Below, in pieces: positions 12,190-24,800 of a stretch of 64,000 bases of DNA (the stretch's first letter is position 1; every line of letters begins with the position of its first letter). Below the pieces are notes generated by a model, which saw nothing but the letters and a program-made list of their open reading frames with translations, had not been told where the DNA came from and made no database searches. Origin of the DNA: Cinclus cinclus (lineage: Eukaryota > Chordata > Aves > Passeriformes > Cinclidae); assembly GCF_963662255.1 (NCBI RefSeq), contig NC_085047.1, positions 105,208,181-105,272,180 on the forward strand, in the 5' to 3' direction. A program made the position numbers and the translations under genes.

Positions 12190-12734
12190 TGTGACATATG
12201 CCCACTGCATACTTGGCATTGGTGAGGCCACACCTCAAATTCTGTGCTTGGTTTTGTGCCTCTCACTACAAGAAACTAAGATGCTGGGGCAAGTCCAGAG
12301 AAGGGCAATGGATCTGGGGAAGGGTCTGGAGCACAAATGTGATGGGGAGCAGCTGGGGGTGTTCAGCCTGAACAAAAGGAGGACCATGGGAGTCCTCTAC
12401 AAATGAAAAGGAAACCTGAAAGGAGCTTGTGGCGAGGTGGGTGTTGGTCTCTTCTCTCAAGTAATGCAACAGGAAGAGAGGAGATGACTGCAAGTTGCAC
12501 CAGGGAAGGTTTGGACGAGTTATTAGGAAAAATTTCTGCAATGAAAGGGTGTTCAGGCACTGGAAAAATCTGCCTGGGGAAGTGGTGGAATCATCATCCT
12601 TGGAAGTATTCTAAAGGCATGTGAATGTGGCACTGGAGACATGGTTTAGTAGCGAACAAGCTGGTGCTGGGTGAACAGTTTGACTCAATCATCTCAGAGG
12701 TCTTTTCCAACCTTAATGATTCTATGATTCTATG
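12190..12734 (+). mobile_element. CR1 LINE 3' part with sense ORF2 remnant
   Basis: This plus-strand CR1 copy runs from 'GGTGAGGCCACACCTC' at about 12220 to the duplicated tail TGATTCTATGATTCTATG ending at 12734. A sense frame (to 12406) still reads part of the C-terminal region of CR1 ORF2, including VQRRAMDLGKGLEHK and GVFSLNKRR, before frameshifting. That region corresponds to the family motifs VQRRATKL.KGLEHK and [13 protein letters not shown]. The 5' end is truncated just before the ALVRPHLE-like segment. It is non-functional. Confidence 0.92.
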
Positions 12735-13721
12735 CAATGACTGGGAGAAGGAAGATTGTTCAAACATGATTAGGTGACAACTAGAAAATGTTTGGATAAA
12801 AAAAAGACAAAAGATGAAGGCATGGAGTTCTATGCCTGTTTTTATTATTCAGAAAGTCAGTTGTAAGTTAGTAAGAAAATATCCCCATTTGCCACATAAT
12901 TATTGTCAATGACTGTCTGAAAGATCAAAGTGACCAAGAAAACAGTTCATCTAGGCTTTTTTTGTGGTTTCTGTCAAGTGCCAGTTCTAAATCATCACAC
13001 AAAAGAGACATGGTACATGTTTAAAGTAGCTCAGGCCATAGAGACAAATGAGCTTGAATAGGATGGAATATAATGATGTCTACATTAACAAGTAATAAGG
13101 TCAACAGGACTGTATCTGCAGAGAAACAGATGGCACTCAGGAGCTGACATGCATTCCATAAGCATTTAGAAGGATTATTACTTCAGGCGGTCTCTAAATC
13201 AAGCCCATGGATTCAATGCCTGGGAGTAGTTAAGAGAGCATTAAAGGTACCCCTGGAGTGCATATTTCATTTAGATTCATACAAAGTTTTCATCCCAGAG
13301 ACAGCTCTGAAATGTGAATCAAAGCACATTTGAGGGGTTGTTCAGAAGACAGGATTCAAAACTTGCATTAGAACTGAACTAAAATGCTAATGCAGATATA
13401 CCAAATACATACATATCTCCTGTGGGAAATGCAGCAAAGCTTAGCTTGCACTGAGGTCTGTTCTGTTTTCACTTGCCATGGCAGAACTTTTACTGGTGCA
13501 AAACTTTTCATTTTCTATGAATGTCTATATGCTTTTTACTTAAGAGGCTGGGATCATTCTATCTTGGAGAAAGTAACCTTTATACCACAGGTTTTAAAAG
13601 ATGAAAAGATAATTAAGTGAAAAGAAAGGATGGTTGAAAGGGCTCAGCATTTTAAAAGTCTAAAATTTTAGATAAATATACACTTCTTATATTGTATGTG
13701 TCCTCTTCTCTTATTTAGAGA
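12735..13721. other. Non-coding interval between two CR1 pieces
   Basis: Unique-looking AT-rich DNA. A 78-codon plus-strand frame at 13384-13620 is not recognised. Confidence 0.5.
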
Positions 13722-14335
13722 TCAGGATGTTATGGGGGACTGTGTCTAAGGCTTTGCAGAAGTCCAGATAAATGACACCTGTGTGCCTTCCCTTGCTCAC
13801 TGAAGTAGTCACTGCATTACAGAAGGACACTGGGTTGGTCAGGCAAGACTTGCCCTTGGTGAAGCCCAAATGACCTCCCTGCTCTCCATGTGTCTTAGCA
13901 TGGCTTCAGGGAGGATTTGTTCCATGATCTTCCCAGGAACAGAGGTGACACTGTGACAGGTCTGTAGTTCCCAGGGCTCTCCTTTTGACCCCTTGTGGAG
14001 ATGAGTACAATGGTTCCTCTTTTCCAGACACCAGGGACTTTACCTGACTGTCATGACTTTTCAAATATCATGGAGATGCTTGGCAACTACATCACTCAGT
14101 TCCCTCAGGACTCTGGAATTCATCTTACCAAAGACTTGGCATTCATTCCATTTCCTCAGGTGGTCACAAAGTGGATCTTTATTTACAGAGGGAGGGACTT
14201 TGCCCCCCCCCCCCCCCAGTCCCCCTCCTGATTTTCATCCTCTCAAGGTGTGGGAAGAGAGCTTGCTATTGAAGACTGAAATAAAAAAGTCTTCCCCTCA
14301 GCTGTTACCAGTTTTCCAGAATTGTTTATCAGGAG
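13722..14335 (-). mobile_element. CR1 LINE internal fragment, reverse transcriptase region
   Basis: The minus strand carries the start of the CR1 ORF2 reverse-transcriptase domain. At about 13787-13729 it reads [19 protein letters not shown], corresponding to RT block A (family motif YLDFSKAFDTV.H) with its first catalytic aspartate preserved. Higher coordinates, which are upstream in the element, hold the well-known preceding segment, seen on the plus strand as 'ACCTGACTGTCATGACTTTT', 'CTCAGGTGGTCACAAA' and 'GGTGTGGGAAGAGAG'. The fragment stops before the catalytic double-Asp block and lacks the 3' end and octamer tail. It must therefore have lost its 3' half by deletion or rearrangement. 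Stops and frameshifts make it inactive. Confidence 0.9.
14203..14217. repeat. C15 homopolymer inside CR1
   Basis: Fifteen consecutive C residues occur where related CR1 copies read roughly CTTCCCCAGTCCCC, so this is a slippage expansion within the element. Confidence 0.9.
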
Positions 14336-17020
14336 TGTGTGTCAGTGTGCATGTGCTATGATAATGCTGCACAGTTTTAGAAGATTTTGTGGTTTAAAAT
14401 GTAAAAATGTTTATTTATAACAGGTATAAGAAGTAATTTTAGTTATTTCATACTTAGCTGAGCACTGGAGAGATCAGATAAAGGAAATGGAAAAAATTAC
14501 TTACAATAATAGAGCTTCATGGTGTGTGCAGAACATAATTTAATAGTGCTTCTTCTCTGAATGCTTACCAATAGTACAGCAGTCCACTATCTATTATCAT
14601 TATCTATAAACCATATAGTCTGAGAGACTATATTTTATACAGGAAAACAAAAAATTAAAAATGAATGTAGCAAGGTGAGACATAACAAGGAAGAGACATA
14701 ATTTGAAAGGATCTACTGCACATTCTTAATTCTAAATATAATTCAGCATCTGGTATTTACTTCTCCTAGGTTCATGCTGATTGTGTAAGCAGTGCTAACA
14801 TTACCTACAGTGTATTTTGAGGTATGAGTTTAGTGTTGTAGCTTAGGTGTCTGCAATATCTGAGGACACTAATACATGAATACCAACACTGTCTTGTTGG
14901 TGAAAAAGAGTATTCATATATTTTTTCAAATGCTCAAGGTACTTCAGCTTTTAAAATACTTCTGTGCAAAAGCAATTACTAAAATTAGGGTGTGGCACAA
15001 GTTGAATCATGTAAATGGAAACCTACATTAGAGGAAATAAATGTTGGATGATTGCTGTACAAAAAAACAAGAAAAATCCTTTCTGTAAATAAGTCTAAAA
15101 TGCCAAGTTTAGCTCTGAATGTCTTAAGCTATTAGATAGCAACTAAAATGGTATATTCAAAGTACACAGTTTTAGAGCTTTTGGCACATATTTTTCTACT
15201 CTTCATCATTTTATCATCATTCTACTCTTCATATCCATGTCATAAATATTGCAAGAAGAATTTGGCAATACATCCTCCTAAAGAAGTTATAAATTTGAAT
15301 GTTAATTCTTTGTAAATATGGAGGTTAAAAGCTTGTACAGATAAAATTACAGGAAACAGGAGTTTAAAAACATTTGTCTTGAAAGAGTCTACCAGAAATA
15401 AACTAAATCTTGGATGGAAGAGAGATTTCCTATAATAAAACAGTTTTGTAAATACTAGCATGATATAATGCATTTATTGGCAATATTTAATTGTTCAGAA
15501 AAGTACTGGCATTATTCAACCACCACTAGAAAATAGTAATAATAAAACACCAGACTAATCTGTTTTTTTTTCCTGGTTTCTACTATGCTATAAAATCCAG
15601 AACATAAAAAATTTAAGAGAGGAAAGACAATGAATTTGCTAATTAAAATAAACCCACTATGCAAATTCACATTAAGAAATGCTTTTGTGAATATAGAGGG
15701 TTCTTGTGGCAGATTAGTACAAAACCCTGAAAAGACCCTTCTCCCCCTTTACCAATCTCACAGTTTTACACAAGTGGCTTCTCTCATTAGATATGCTACA
15801 AGCTTCAGGTCTACCAGAGAGCTGGTCCATTAACAAACGGTTTGTTGTTAAATATTTCATTGTTATGACCTCATACTTAAACTTAAAGAGCAATCTGTGA
15901 AAGAATGGAGTGTTAAAGATTTTATTGTCCATACAACAATGGGAAAGTAACTTTGAGAAAGCTTTAGATTCTGGAAAAGAATGGCTTTCTTTTCATCTTA
16001 CTGCTTTTCGGTGAATATTTTTTGTTTAGTGGGTCCCTATAGTAATTCACAGGATGAATGTTAAGCATCTTGTGCAAAGAAATAAATTGATTGGAAAATC
16101 TGAATATATCTAGTCAACTGTCTCCATGTCTATTGGGGTGGTGCCCTTAGAGATATGAGCATAGCATAATTGAAAATATTTAGTTTATGAATCTTGATTC
16201 AGCCTTGGATTATTTATTACTCAAGGACTGAAGTTTGGCATAGGTAAAATAGCCTACGATGGCTGTTGTGGTGAGGAGCTTTTACCCAAGAATCATCACA
16301 GCTCTAAAGATGGCTGTGTTGTGTGGGGAGAAGAAGCTAGAAAGGGATCATGTAGTTTACTCATTTTGTGTTATTCTTCAGTCTGAAGTGCTGGTTTCAA
16401 GCTGATCTTAGAGGAAGTTGCTGAGGTTCCATCACTCAAACACCTTCCTCTTTTGGTAAAACATGGGACATGGGCTTGCTACCTTTGGCAAGATGAACTG
16501 AATATATGAATTGCTGCAGTTAATAACGTAGGATAGCTTTATTTTCCCTATATATGTTTTTTATTCAGCCTCTTTAAAGCTGAAACCTATTTTTGCATTC
16601 ATCTGCTTCAACATTGTACTTGGACTCAAAAACAAATCTATCAAACTAGTAAATAATAAATATTCATAAATATATTGTTTGCAATAAGAAGGGAACCTCT
16701 CTCAGATATATAGATATAATATTCCAATGAAAAGAAAACAAGGTTCTCCCTTGGTTTGGAGTGTATACTATTATTTTTGAGATTTTGTTTTTCGAGATGG
16801 GAATTTTCTCACTTTGCAAATACGTGAAGTTTTCCAGCAAGTATTCCCCATTTTTTCTCGAGCGGATACAGTAGAAGTACCTCTAAACAATTCAATTTAA
16901 AATGCCAGTATAATTTGAGAAGAACTGAAGACTTCTGCAGATTCAGAAGAGTGGCAAGTCAATCAGGGCTTGCATACATGCCACAGTCACACAGGTAGTG
17001 TTTCCTCTCAGTGATAGGAA
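14336..17020. other. AT-rich non-coding interval
   Basis: Several 60-80 codon frames lie on both strands (for example 15240-15473 minus and 15630-15833 plus). None has recognisable protein features. No LTR or CR1 was identified. Confidence 0.5.
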
Positions 17021-17027
17021 AATTGAA

Positions 17028-17033
17028 TTTATT
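17028..17033 (-). promoter_or_regulatory. Candidate polyadenylation signal AATAAA
   Basis: AATAAA is read on the minus strand about 90 bp after the stop of the open segment at 17124-17336. It is followed by a GT-rich stretch (CCTGTGTGACTGTGG, about 16985-17000). The arrangement fits a cleavage and polyadenylation site, but AATAAA is common by chance in AT-rich DNA. Confidence 0.3.
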
Positions 17034-17123
17034 GCTGAGGCACATGGACTCATTTTTCTTTCCAGGCCATTTACACATTAGATACAGAGCTGCAGTCACA
17101 GGGACATGATATGGTCTGCCCTT

Positions 17124-17336
17124 CTAGCAATTAGTGCACTCCATCAGCACATTCTTCTGTTTCTGAGATACAGGCAGAGCAATGATGCTGCCTCCTGATT
17201 TTCTGAACCGTGAACTCAATTGAGGGATATACTGAAGGGACATAAACAATAGCTGAAGATAAAAAATGTTGGCAAGAGATTCAAAAAGGACTCGTGGATA
17301 ATGGCAGTACTTCAGACAGAGGTCTATTGATGTCAT
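17124..17336 (-). CDS. Candidate 3'-terminal exon, unidentified gene
   Basis: On the minus strand a 70-codon open segment plus stop begins right after a good splice acceptor (GCCATTGTTCTCAG|ATGACATC). A T-rich tract lies upstream, with a branch-point-like TTAACTGAT about 25 bases before the junction. The stop is followed by AATAAA and a GT-rich element, so the whole resembles a terminal coding exon. The peptide has a hydrophobic, aromatic middle (FESLANIFYLQLLFMSLQY) and a polar C-terminus ending MECTNC. I recognise no domain or family. It could be a real last exon, a lncRNA exon or a chance frame. The candidate exon at 3266-3442 lies beyond this polyadenylation signal, so both are unlikely to belong to one standard transcript. 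Confidence 0.22.
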   Translation of the reverse strand: MTSIDLCLKYCHYPRVLFESLANIFYLQLLFMSLQYIPQLSSRFRKSGGSIIALPVSQKQKNVLMECTNC

Positions 17337-17632
17337 CTGAGAACAATGGCAAAATGGAAATCAGTTAAAAAAGCCCATAAATAAAACAGGAAATGAATGG
17401 ACCAAAGCTTATATATTCTAAATAAGGCCTAACTTTTTAATGAATGCTGGGAAGATGATTAGTTCCTTTTTCTTTTTTCTTTTTTTAAAAAAATGAGCTC
17501 AGGAATTACGTGAAAATGATTATGTTTCATCTGAAATATTATTCTTTCTGCCTTTCAGTTTCCATTCTCTCTCTCTGGAAGGTTTTCATCTGATAGTGAG
17601 ACCAATACCTCTGTACAACTTCAATTTGATGA

Positions 17633-17675
17633 GGTATAATTGTCCATCCAGCTCTTTTCAATTTGCAATTATACC
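17633..17675. repeat. 10-bp perfect inverted repeat, hairpin potential
   Basis: GGTATAATTG at 17633-17642 is matched by its exact reverse complement CAATTATACC at 17666-17675, with a 23-base loop. No function is implied by this alone. Confidence 0.8.
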
Positions 17676-20600
17676 ACATCCATAAAAATTGCCAAAACCC
17701 AGCTATAATGATGCCAAATCCTTGTCAGAAGCTTACTTAGTCTAATGCAGGCCTATCCATTAGTATGGACCAGTGTGCACTTTCTCATCTCTCAGCTGTG
17801 TGTACCATAAACTCTTAAATTGCTTGTTTTGCTGATAGCTGCAGCTGTGGGAAATACTTCTTGCTGATATGTAGGATTTTAGAGGATTTTATTAGCTTGT
17901 GGAAATGAAACTGTAGTTGATATGAACAGCTTTGATATGAAAACAGGCCCTGGAATTAGAAAGACTCAGTGTCTTGCCAAATACACATATCCTAAGTGTG
18001 CCTCTCGTCTGGTGTCCATTCACAGGAAGATCAGGAGGGTCAGTGTGTAGGTATGTTGATGGCAACACTGGAATGATGGCAGTCCCCTTAGGAAGAGAGA
18101 AAGAAAACTGTCCAACATCCCATCTCTCACATTAAAGAACAATGTGTCTGGCTCACGACCTGTTTGGTTTGGGCAGGTTGAGGAGTGGCTATTTTAGTCA
18201 CTGATGTGAGCTTTGGAACTGCCTGCAGCTCGTTATGTTCTGGTGTAGTTGTAGACCCGTCATGGTCACTAGCAAAGACTTCTGAAATCATTGTGCTTGT
18301 CTTCTATGATCACCTTGGTTCCTTAAAACAGAAGTTTTGCTGCAATGAAAAGGATTGTCTCTGACTTCCCAGAAATGTGCAATGTTCTGACTTGAGGAGA
18401 CAGCCAGGATCCAGAGCAAAAGCTGTTGCTAACAGACTTGTCAACTCTCAGTATCTTCTTTACTGAATATTATCCTCTATTTGATCTGAGAACTTTCAGA
18501 AAGGGATGTAATTTTTCCAACTTCTGTTTGTCTTACATTTTGTCAAAACCAGGAACATCCCTGATGCTTTCTTACAGATGACTTCAAATTTTATCAGGCC
18601 TAATCTTTATGATGCTTTTGAATGAGGCTAAAACTGAATGTATTCGTAAGAACAAACAAAACAAAAATTTAATGTAATAGTCTTTGATTTCTTTTTTCTT
18701 CAGCTATATGCTTTCAATTTATGTCATAGATTTTTGAATTTTGTAGTCAAAGGCACACCTGATTAACTTTGGTATAAATGACAAATGAATGGTATTATGT
18801 TGGAATTTCTGTGCCCAACAGCTTAATTGAAATTGATGCAATTTTTCATCTCTAAAAAAAATTAAAATATTATCTCGATGAAGGGATCATGGGATTCTTA
18901 CTGCACAGCTCAAATTCTACGTTTCACACTTGATACTAAAATATACCTTAGAAAGTGCGTTTTTGTAATTCCTACAAAAAAAGATATATTTATCTCAAGG
19001 AAAGCTACTTCAGTGAAGGAGCAGATGTACTGATTTATTAACAACACTGGGCACTAAATGGACACACCTCCAAACAACCACTGCAGATATCTGGGAGGTT
19101 GCCAGTTACAGCCACGTGTGTTTGATCATAGAGGGGGTGGCCATCTGGCACTGTCACACCAGTCAATCTGTGGCAGTACAGTTACTGAAATTTAATGTTA
19201 AAGATGTTATGTCCTGTTGACATTCAGCACCTGCCTATATTAGCAGAAAATGTTCTTATTATGCAAGTATGTGCAAGCACAGGGAGTTTTCTAAGTTACA
19301 CAGAGGTGTCTGATTCATAAATCATTTCATTCTTATATTTTAATAAGAAAAGGTGATAGGAAGGATGTCTTGGGGTTTACCCGCTGACTTGAAGTGCTCA
19401 TAGCTGATTAACCTGCTGTGAATTCCAGCCAATGCTGCTTGTGTTTCCCTTTGCGTTTCCACAAAGATTGCCCAGGGAGAGCTCTGTATGAATGCCTCAG
19501 TGCTCATCTCCCCTCCAAGGCTGGAGACCTTGGAGAGACACAGAGGGTTCAGACTATGACTGCCTCTCCAGGGCCTCCCATGTGTAGGTTGGTTTCTTCG
19601 TGGTGAGTGGCAGAGAAAGGAGGTAGAATATTCATTCTTTTCTGTCCTGTGAACCAGGGAACCCTTGTCTCAGACTGACCCTAAGTGACGGTGTGACATT
19701 ACAGAGATTGGAAACATTAGGGTTCTGTATGATTTCCATACAGAGAACAGGGAAAAGAAGCTCAGAATGGCATCTAGATGGGTTGTCTTGGTCTACTTTC
19801 ATGCTTTAAACAGTTCATACCTCTAAGAGATATTTTTGATTGATTTACTAAACATTATACTAACCATCTTAATGGTGCTGAGTTATATACTGGGATTTCT
19901 ATAAACACATATAAATCTCACTCTCCCACACCCTCACTGTCCCTTCACATCAATGGACTGTGTTGGTTAGCACCTGCCAAAATTCTCTTGCATGAGAAGA
20001 ATCTTTTGAAAAGTAATATAAAAACAGGGAAGAAAATAGAGAGAGTCCATGGACTGAGAGCTGTCCTATTGACCTAAGGACTCACATGGCTTTAAAATAA
20101 AAAGAAGTAGTGTGGAATCATTGAGGGACTATTTGATAATTTTAAGCATATGACTGAAGAGGTATTGTTCACTGGCTAGATGGATAAACAAAATAAAGAT
20201 AGAGGTCTAAAAGTGAGTGGCTATTAATTTGCATGCATAGAAATCACTCCCCCTAAAGACAAGGGAATATCACTGACAGAGATTCTTTCTGGTAGACTCA
20301 AATGGCTGCCTAAACAACACAGAAAGTTTTGAAAATTTTGTGCTGAAGTGCTTTGGCTTTTTGGTAACATTTAGAAACCATGAGATTTAATGAATATCTA
20401 ACATAGTTTTGTTAAATATTTGTTAAAACCCAAAAAAATCCCATTGGAAGACCATATTTTAAGTGTGTGATGTAAATGAACTTGTGAGGTCACTACAGAT
20501 GTTCTTTTGTAAGAGATCCACAAGGATAAAGCTTAAGAAGCTGACAAATTATTGCCTTGAAAGTAAAGCTATCACAGAGAAAAAGATCCTAGTCCTTAGA

Positions 20601-20961
20601 GAGTCCTGAACTTCCTGCCCCTTTGCAGTGCAAAGAAGCAAATAGAACAGAACAAAACTGACATCAACAAAACCATTTTTTATTCTAAATGAATCATGGA
20701 AAAGGTGGGTGAGAGACATTAAAAACAATAATATACTCTGTAATGCTTGCAAAGATACTGCCAGGAAACTGTCCAGAAAAGCATTTTTGAAACTCCAGAA
20801 ATACTCTTTGCAATAATTGAGGGTTTATGGTAACATACATTCATGGAGATACAGATACTCCTGGCTTTTAAACTCATTATACTTGGGTAACTTAACCTAT
20901 AGATTCCTACTTGCAATAAATTACAGTAATAATTGATGGTTGGTCTTAAACTATCAGGACC

Positions 20962-20987
20962 AAAAAAAAAAAAAGAAAAAAAAAAAA
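20962..20987. repeat. A-rich tract
   Basis: Thirteen A, one G, then twelve A. The tract gives rise to poly-phenylalanine chance frames on the minus strand. Confidence 0.9.
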
Positions 20988-21129
20988 GAACTGGAGGCTG
21001 AGATAGAAGAGTAACAGTAAATAATAAGGTAGAAGATAAATAAAGACAGATGAACATTGCAAGAATAATGGATAAAAACTTTGATGCATATAAATAGAAA
21101 AAAATATTAATTCAGATGAATTTCTATCA

Positions 21130-21812
21130 CACAGAACCACAGAATGATTTGAGTTAGATGGGACCTTAAAGATCATCTAGCTCCAACCTCCCTACCACAA
21201 GCAGGGACAGATTTCACTGGACCAGGTTGCTCAGAACTCCTTCCACCCTGGCTTTGAACACTGCCAGGGATGAGACTCAGAGGTTCTCTGTAAAACCTGT
21301 CTCAGTGCCTCACAATCTTCACAGCAAACTTCTTCCTAATAGTTAATCCAAACCTATTCTCTTTCTGTTTGAATCCATTCTCTCTGTCCTATCACTGGGT
21401 GTCCCTATCCCGCCTTCCTGTAGATCCCCATTAGGTACTGGAGGCTGCTCTGAGATCAGCCTGAAGCCTTCTCCAGGCTGAGCAGCTCCAACTTTCAGTC
21501 TGTCTCCATAGCAGAGGTGCTCCATCCCTCAGGTCATCTTGGTGGCCTCCTCTGCACTGGCTCCAACAAGTCCATGTCCAGGTCCCTGCTGTGCTGGGAC
21601 CCCAGAGCTGGAGGCAGCACTGCAGGTGAGGTGGGGTCTCAGCAGAGCAGAGGGACAGAATCCCCTCCCTTGTTCTGCTGGCCATGTTGCTTTGGACACA
21701 GCCCAGGACACTGCTGGTTTTCTGGGCTGTGAGCACTCATGTTGAGCTTTTTATCAATGACCACCCCAAAATCCTTCTCCTCAGGGCTGCACTCAATCCA
21801 TTCTCAGAGGAG
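21130..21812 (-). mobile_element. CR1 LINE, 5'-truncated, minus strand
   Basis: The plus strand begins with the reverse-complemented CR1 3' end (CACAGAACCACAGAATGATTT, with 'ATCATCTAGCTCCAACC' behind it). It continues through 'GTTGAGCTTTTTATCAATGACC' and 'CAAAATCCTTCTCCTCAGGGCTG' to about 21812. These are characteristic segments of the C-terminal ORF2 and 3' UTR of CR1 in antisense. About 680 bp are preserved. Four 60-101 codon frames within it, on both strands, are artefacts of the element's higher GC content. Confidence 0.9.
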
Positions 21813-24800
21813 ATAAAAAATGGAATGCAAACAAAGACAGCTTCTTCCACTGCTGGGAAATTCCAAAGAGGAAAAAATAAAAAGGAAGTTACCATATCTA
21901 CAGTCTAGTAATGTATCAGAATACTCATATAGTCTTTTAAATTTCTTTAAGTAGAAAAACTACTGAAAATAGGAATAATAAAATCCTGCCATTGTCTTAT
22001 TTAAAATCCTATATTCCTACCTAAGTAAAAGTGAAGGAACGAGAAATTGAGGAAGCAAATTTGAGTTGTGTCAATTATAAAAGAAGAATATACCAAGGGA
22101 CGTGAATGTGTCCCAGACCTTTAAGCATGAATGTATCCCAAACGAAAACAGACAGCTTGCAAAGTCTGCAATTTACCAGTGTGTTGGTATGGAGAAATCA
22201 CCAGAGAAAATACAATGGTACTGACATCAGAAGTCTTATCTGATGAGAAAAAGCAGGGCAAGCTGGGTCAGGAACATAGGAGCTGCCATAGCAAATTAAA
22301 TCAGTAATTTGTTTGTTCTGTTATCCTGCCTTTGACAGGGAACAGCTATCAGTGCTTCAGACAACAGAGAAAAAATATTATAGTACATACAATTCTGCAG
22401 TGACCATCTCACTGGACGTGTTTTGTTTTTTCCCCTATATCTGTTGATTAGAAGTTGCCTTATCATCTCAAGATTTAATCTTATTACTGCTTATTATATT
22501 TTAATCATGTTCATATTTTTTCTTAAAATTTTGTACCAAAATGCTTGTGAAAATAAAAACAACTGCAGAGCTGGAAGGAAGAGATTGTACCCCAGGCATC
22601 AAAATATTTTATTATGCTTTCAAGGCTGGCTGTAAAGCTGTGGTAACAAGGTAAGTCCTCTTCTTCAGCGTGTTGATTTAAATGTGGAAGTACTATGTTG
22701 ATCAGAAATACCCACAGTTTAGTTACAGCCATGTAAAAGAAACAAATCCTCATTTTTGATTCTTGGTTTCTGAAAAAAAATCAGTTTCAGAAGAGGAATT
22801 CTAAAACCACCCCAAAGCCTTAAATGAATTGTAAGAATTTTCCATCATGATTGCCAGACGGAACATTGACTTTTTGCACAGACACCCTGCCTTTACATCA
22901 CTCACTGGTTTGTTTGTTCTGGGCCTTAGGGATTTTACCCTTACTTAATTCCCCCAAAGCATTAAGCAAGTATTTTTAAGCTCTGGTGACTCTTTCTAAG
23001 ATGTCACACATTTGAAATTCACTTGCTTGCCCTCCCTAGTCCATCCCATAGGTAAGATGGTGATTTTTATATTTGTCATATTCTCAGCCAGACAAACAGA
23101 ACTTTTATTTTTTTTTCAGTTCCATATGCCTTGACTTCGCAGCACAGAGTGATTCAGAGATCCCAAGTGAGTGCTGATGGAACTGCTGGTGGCATCAGTG
23201 TGCCAGGGTCAGCTTGTCCAGTTGCCTGCCCTGAGGTGAAGGGCTAAGTAGCCTTAGGGCAGCATGTCAGTAAAGCAGCCTTATTTATTTCAGCCCTGTG
23301 TAACCTCTGTAGATTGTCCTTGCCTGGGCTGAGGAACTATGCCTGTGGTGGTTCAGGAGAAAATGGGGCTGAAACTCTGAAAGTGAAATAAGAAAAATCC
23401 AGTATGTTCTGGTTTCATATTCGCAGAATATCACTACAGTGTTATACGCAGATACCTATATTGTCCTGTTGGCCTTGACTTAAATGTACACATCCATCCT
23501 GCAGTAGATCTCAGTATATTAGACACAAATCCAAACATTATCCTGGTAGATTTTGGGAACATCTAGGAGTTAGTGAATCCTAAGGAAAATGAAGATGTAG
23601 AGAGTATTTTGTTTCTTCACTATCTGAATGATGGCAGGGCCAAGTCACTTTTTGTCACCAAATGTAGGTGATTATTCTTTGAAAAAGACTTTGCATTTTC
23701 TATATAGAGAAGCCATAGTGGATGTAAAAGAATTTGCTAGAATGAATTTTATTATGTATTTTGGTGGTTGAGAGTTTCTTAAAAATGTCTTCATCTTTTC
23801 AGTAAAACTATTAAAGTTCATGAGAATCATGCAAGGAGAAAAGATCTCAACACCATGTTTTCCTTAACATGCAACATGCCATGGAAGAAATATAAAAAGA
23901 AAAAGCAGATTTAGGAAAAAACTATTCCAATTCTGTTTGCCTATTCCAGTGTCCATTTGTATTAGAGGACACCAAATGAAGATTATAAAACTATACAGAG
24001 GTATACATTCAGTGTTCTCCTAAACACACAGTCATCAGCCAGAAGTTGAGAAACATTTTCTTCTTAAAGCTTTTGAAAATGTACCCCTCATCTTAGGGCT
24101 TGTGGAAAAATTGGATTTCAGTTTGATTTTAGATTCAGAAGGACTTCACCAATGACAAGATACAGAATTTAGCTTGGTCTCTTCATAGATGGAGTGGAAA
24201 CATGGTGTTTTTTCCTAAAGGCTAAATCTTTCCTCAGCTCACAAGTGGACAGGTTCTGTGACTTTTTCTTTGAGTAAGCTTTTATACAAAAGTCTAGAGT
24301 CTTCTTATGATTTCCAACTTGAAAAGTTTAAGAATTGTTCTTGAAGTAATACATAAATAGCACGAACCACTGTGAAGTAGTAGACAAAGCTGCATTATTT
24401 GATTCTCTCAAGTCTAACTCATAGACATTTGGTTTCAACAACACTTGTCCTGACCTACATCAGGATAAATCAATTTGGATTAGATGAAATACTTCAAACA
24501 TTTGGTTTAAGTTGCTGGGTTGTGCTCAAAGCAGGATCCACTGAAGCAGCCCATCCAGCAGATCAATCTAGGTTCTGTGCATTGGTGAAGAGCTGGTGGC
24601 TTTGACCTACTCTGCAAATCTGGCTGAACCCTGTGTAAACTTAATGCTGCCTCCATTTATAAATACTGCATTTTAGATTTTTTGGATTTGTTTTAACTTT
24701 TTAGAAATAATATTCAGGCATTCAGCTAAAGAATCCTAAATACTATATTGTACCTGTTATATTAGACTAGCTGAATTTAGATTGTTCTACAAGGAAGGGT

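Larger units (their letters stand above)
17337..21129. other. AT-rich non-coding interval
   Basis: No gene is supported. It holds a small inverted repeat (17633-17675), a short palindrome (CTGTATG...CATACAG, about 19727-19744) and an A-rich tract at 20962-20987. The frames at 19418-19606 and 20549-21176 are short or low-complexity. Confidence 0.5.

Noticed and set aside
20719..21057. 112-codon minus-strand ORF
   Set aside because: It is largely poly-phenylalanine and serine from the A-rich tract at 20962-20987 read in reverse.
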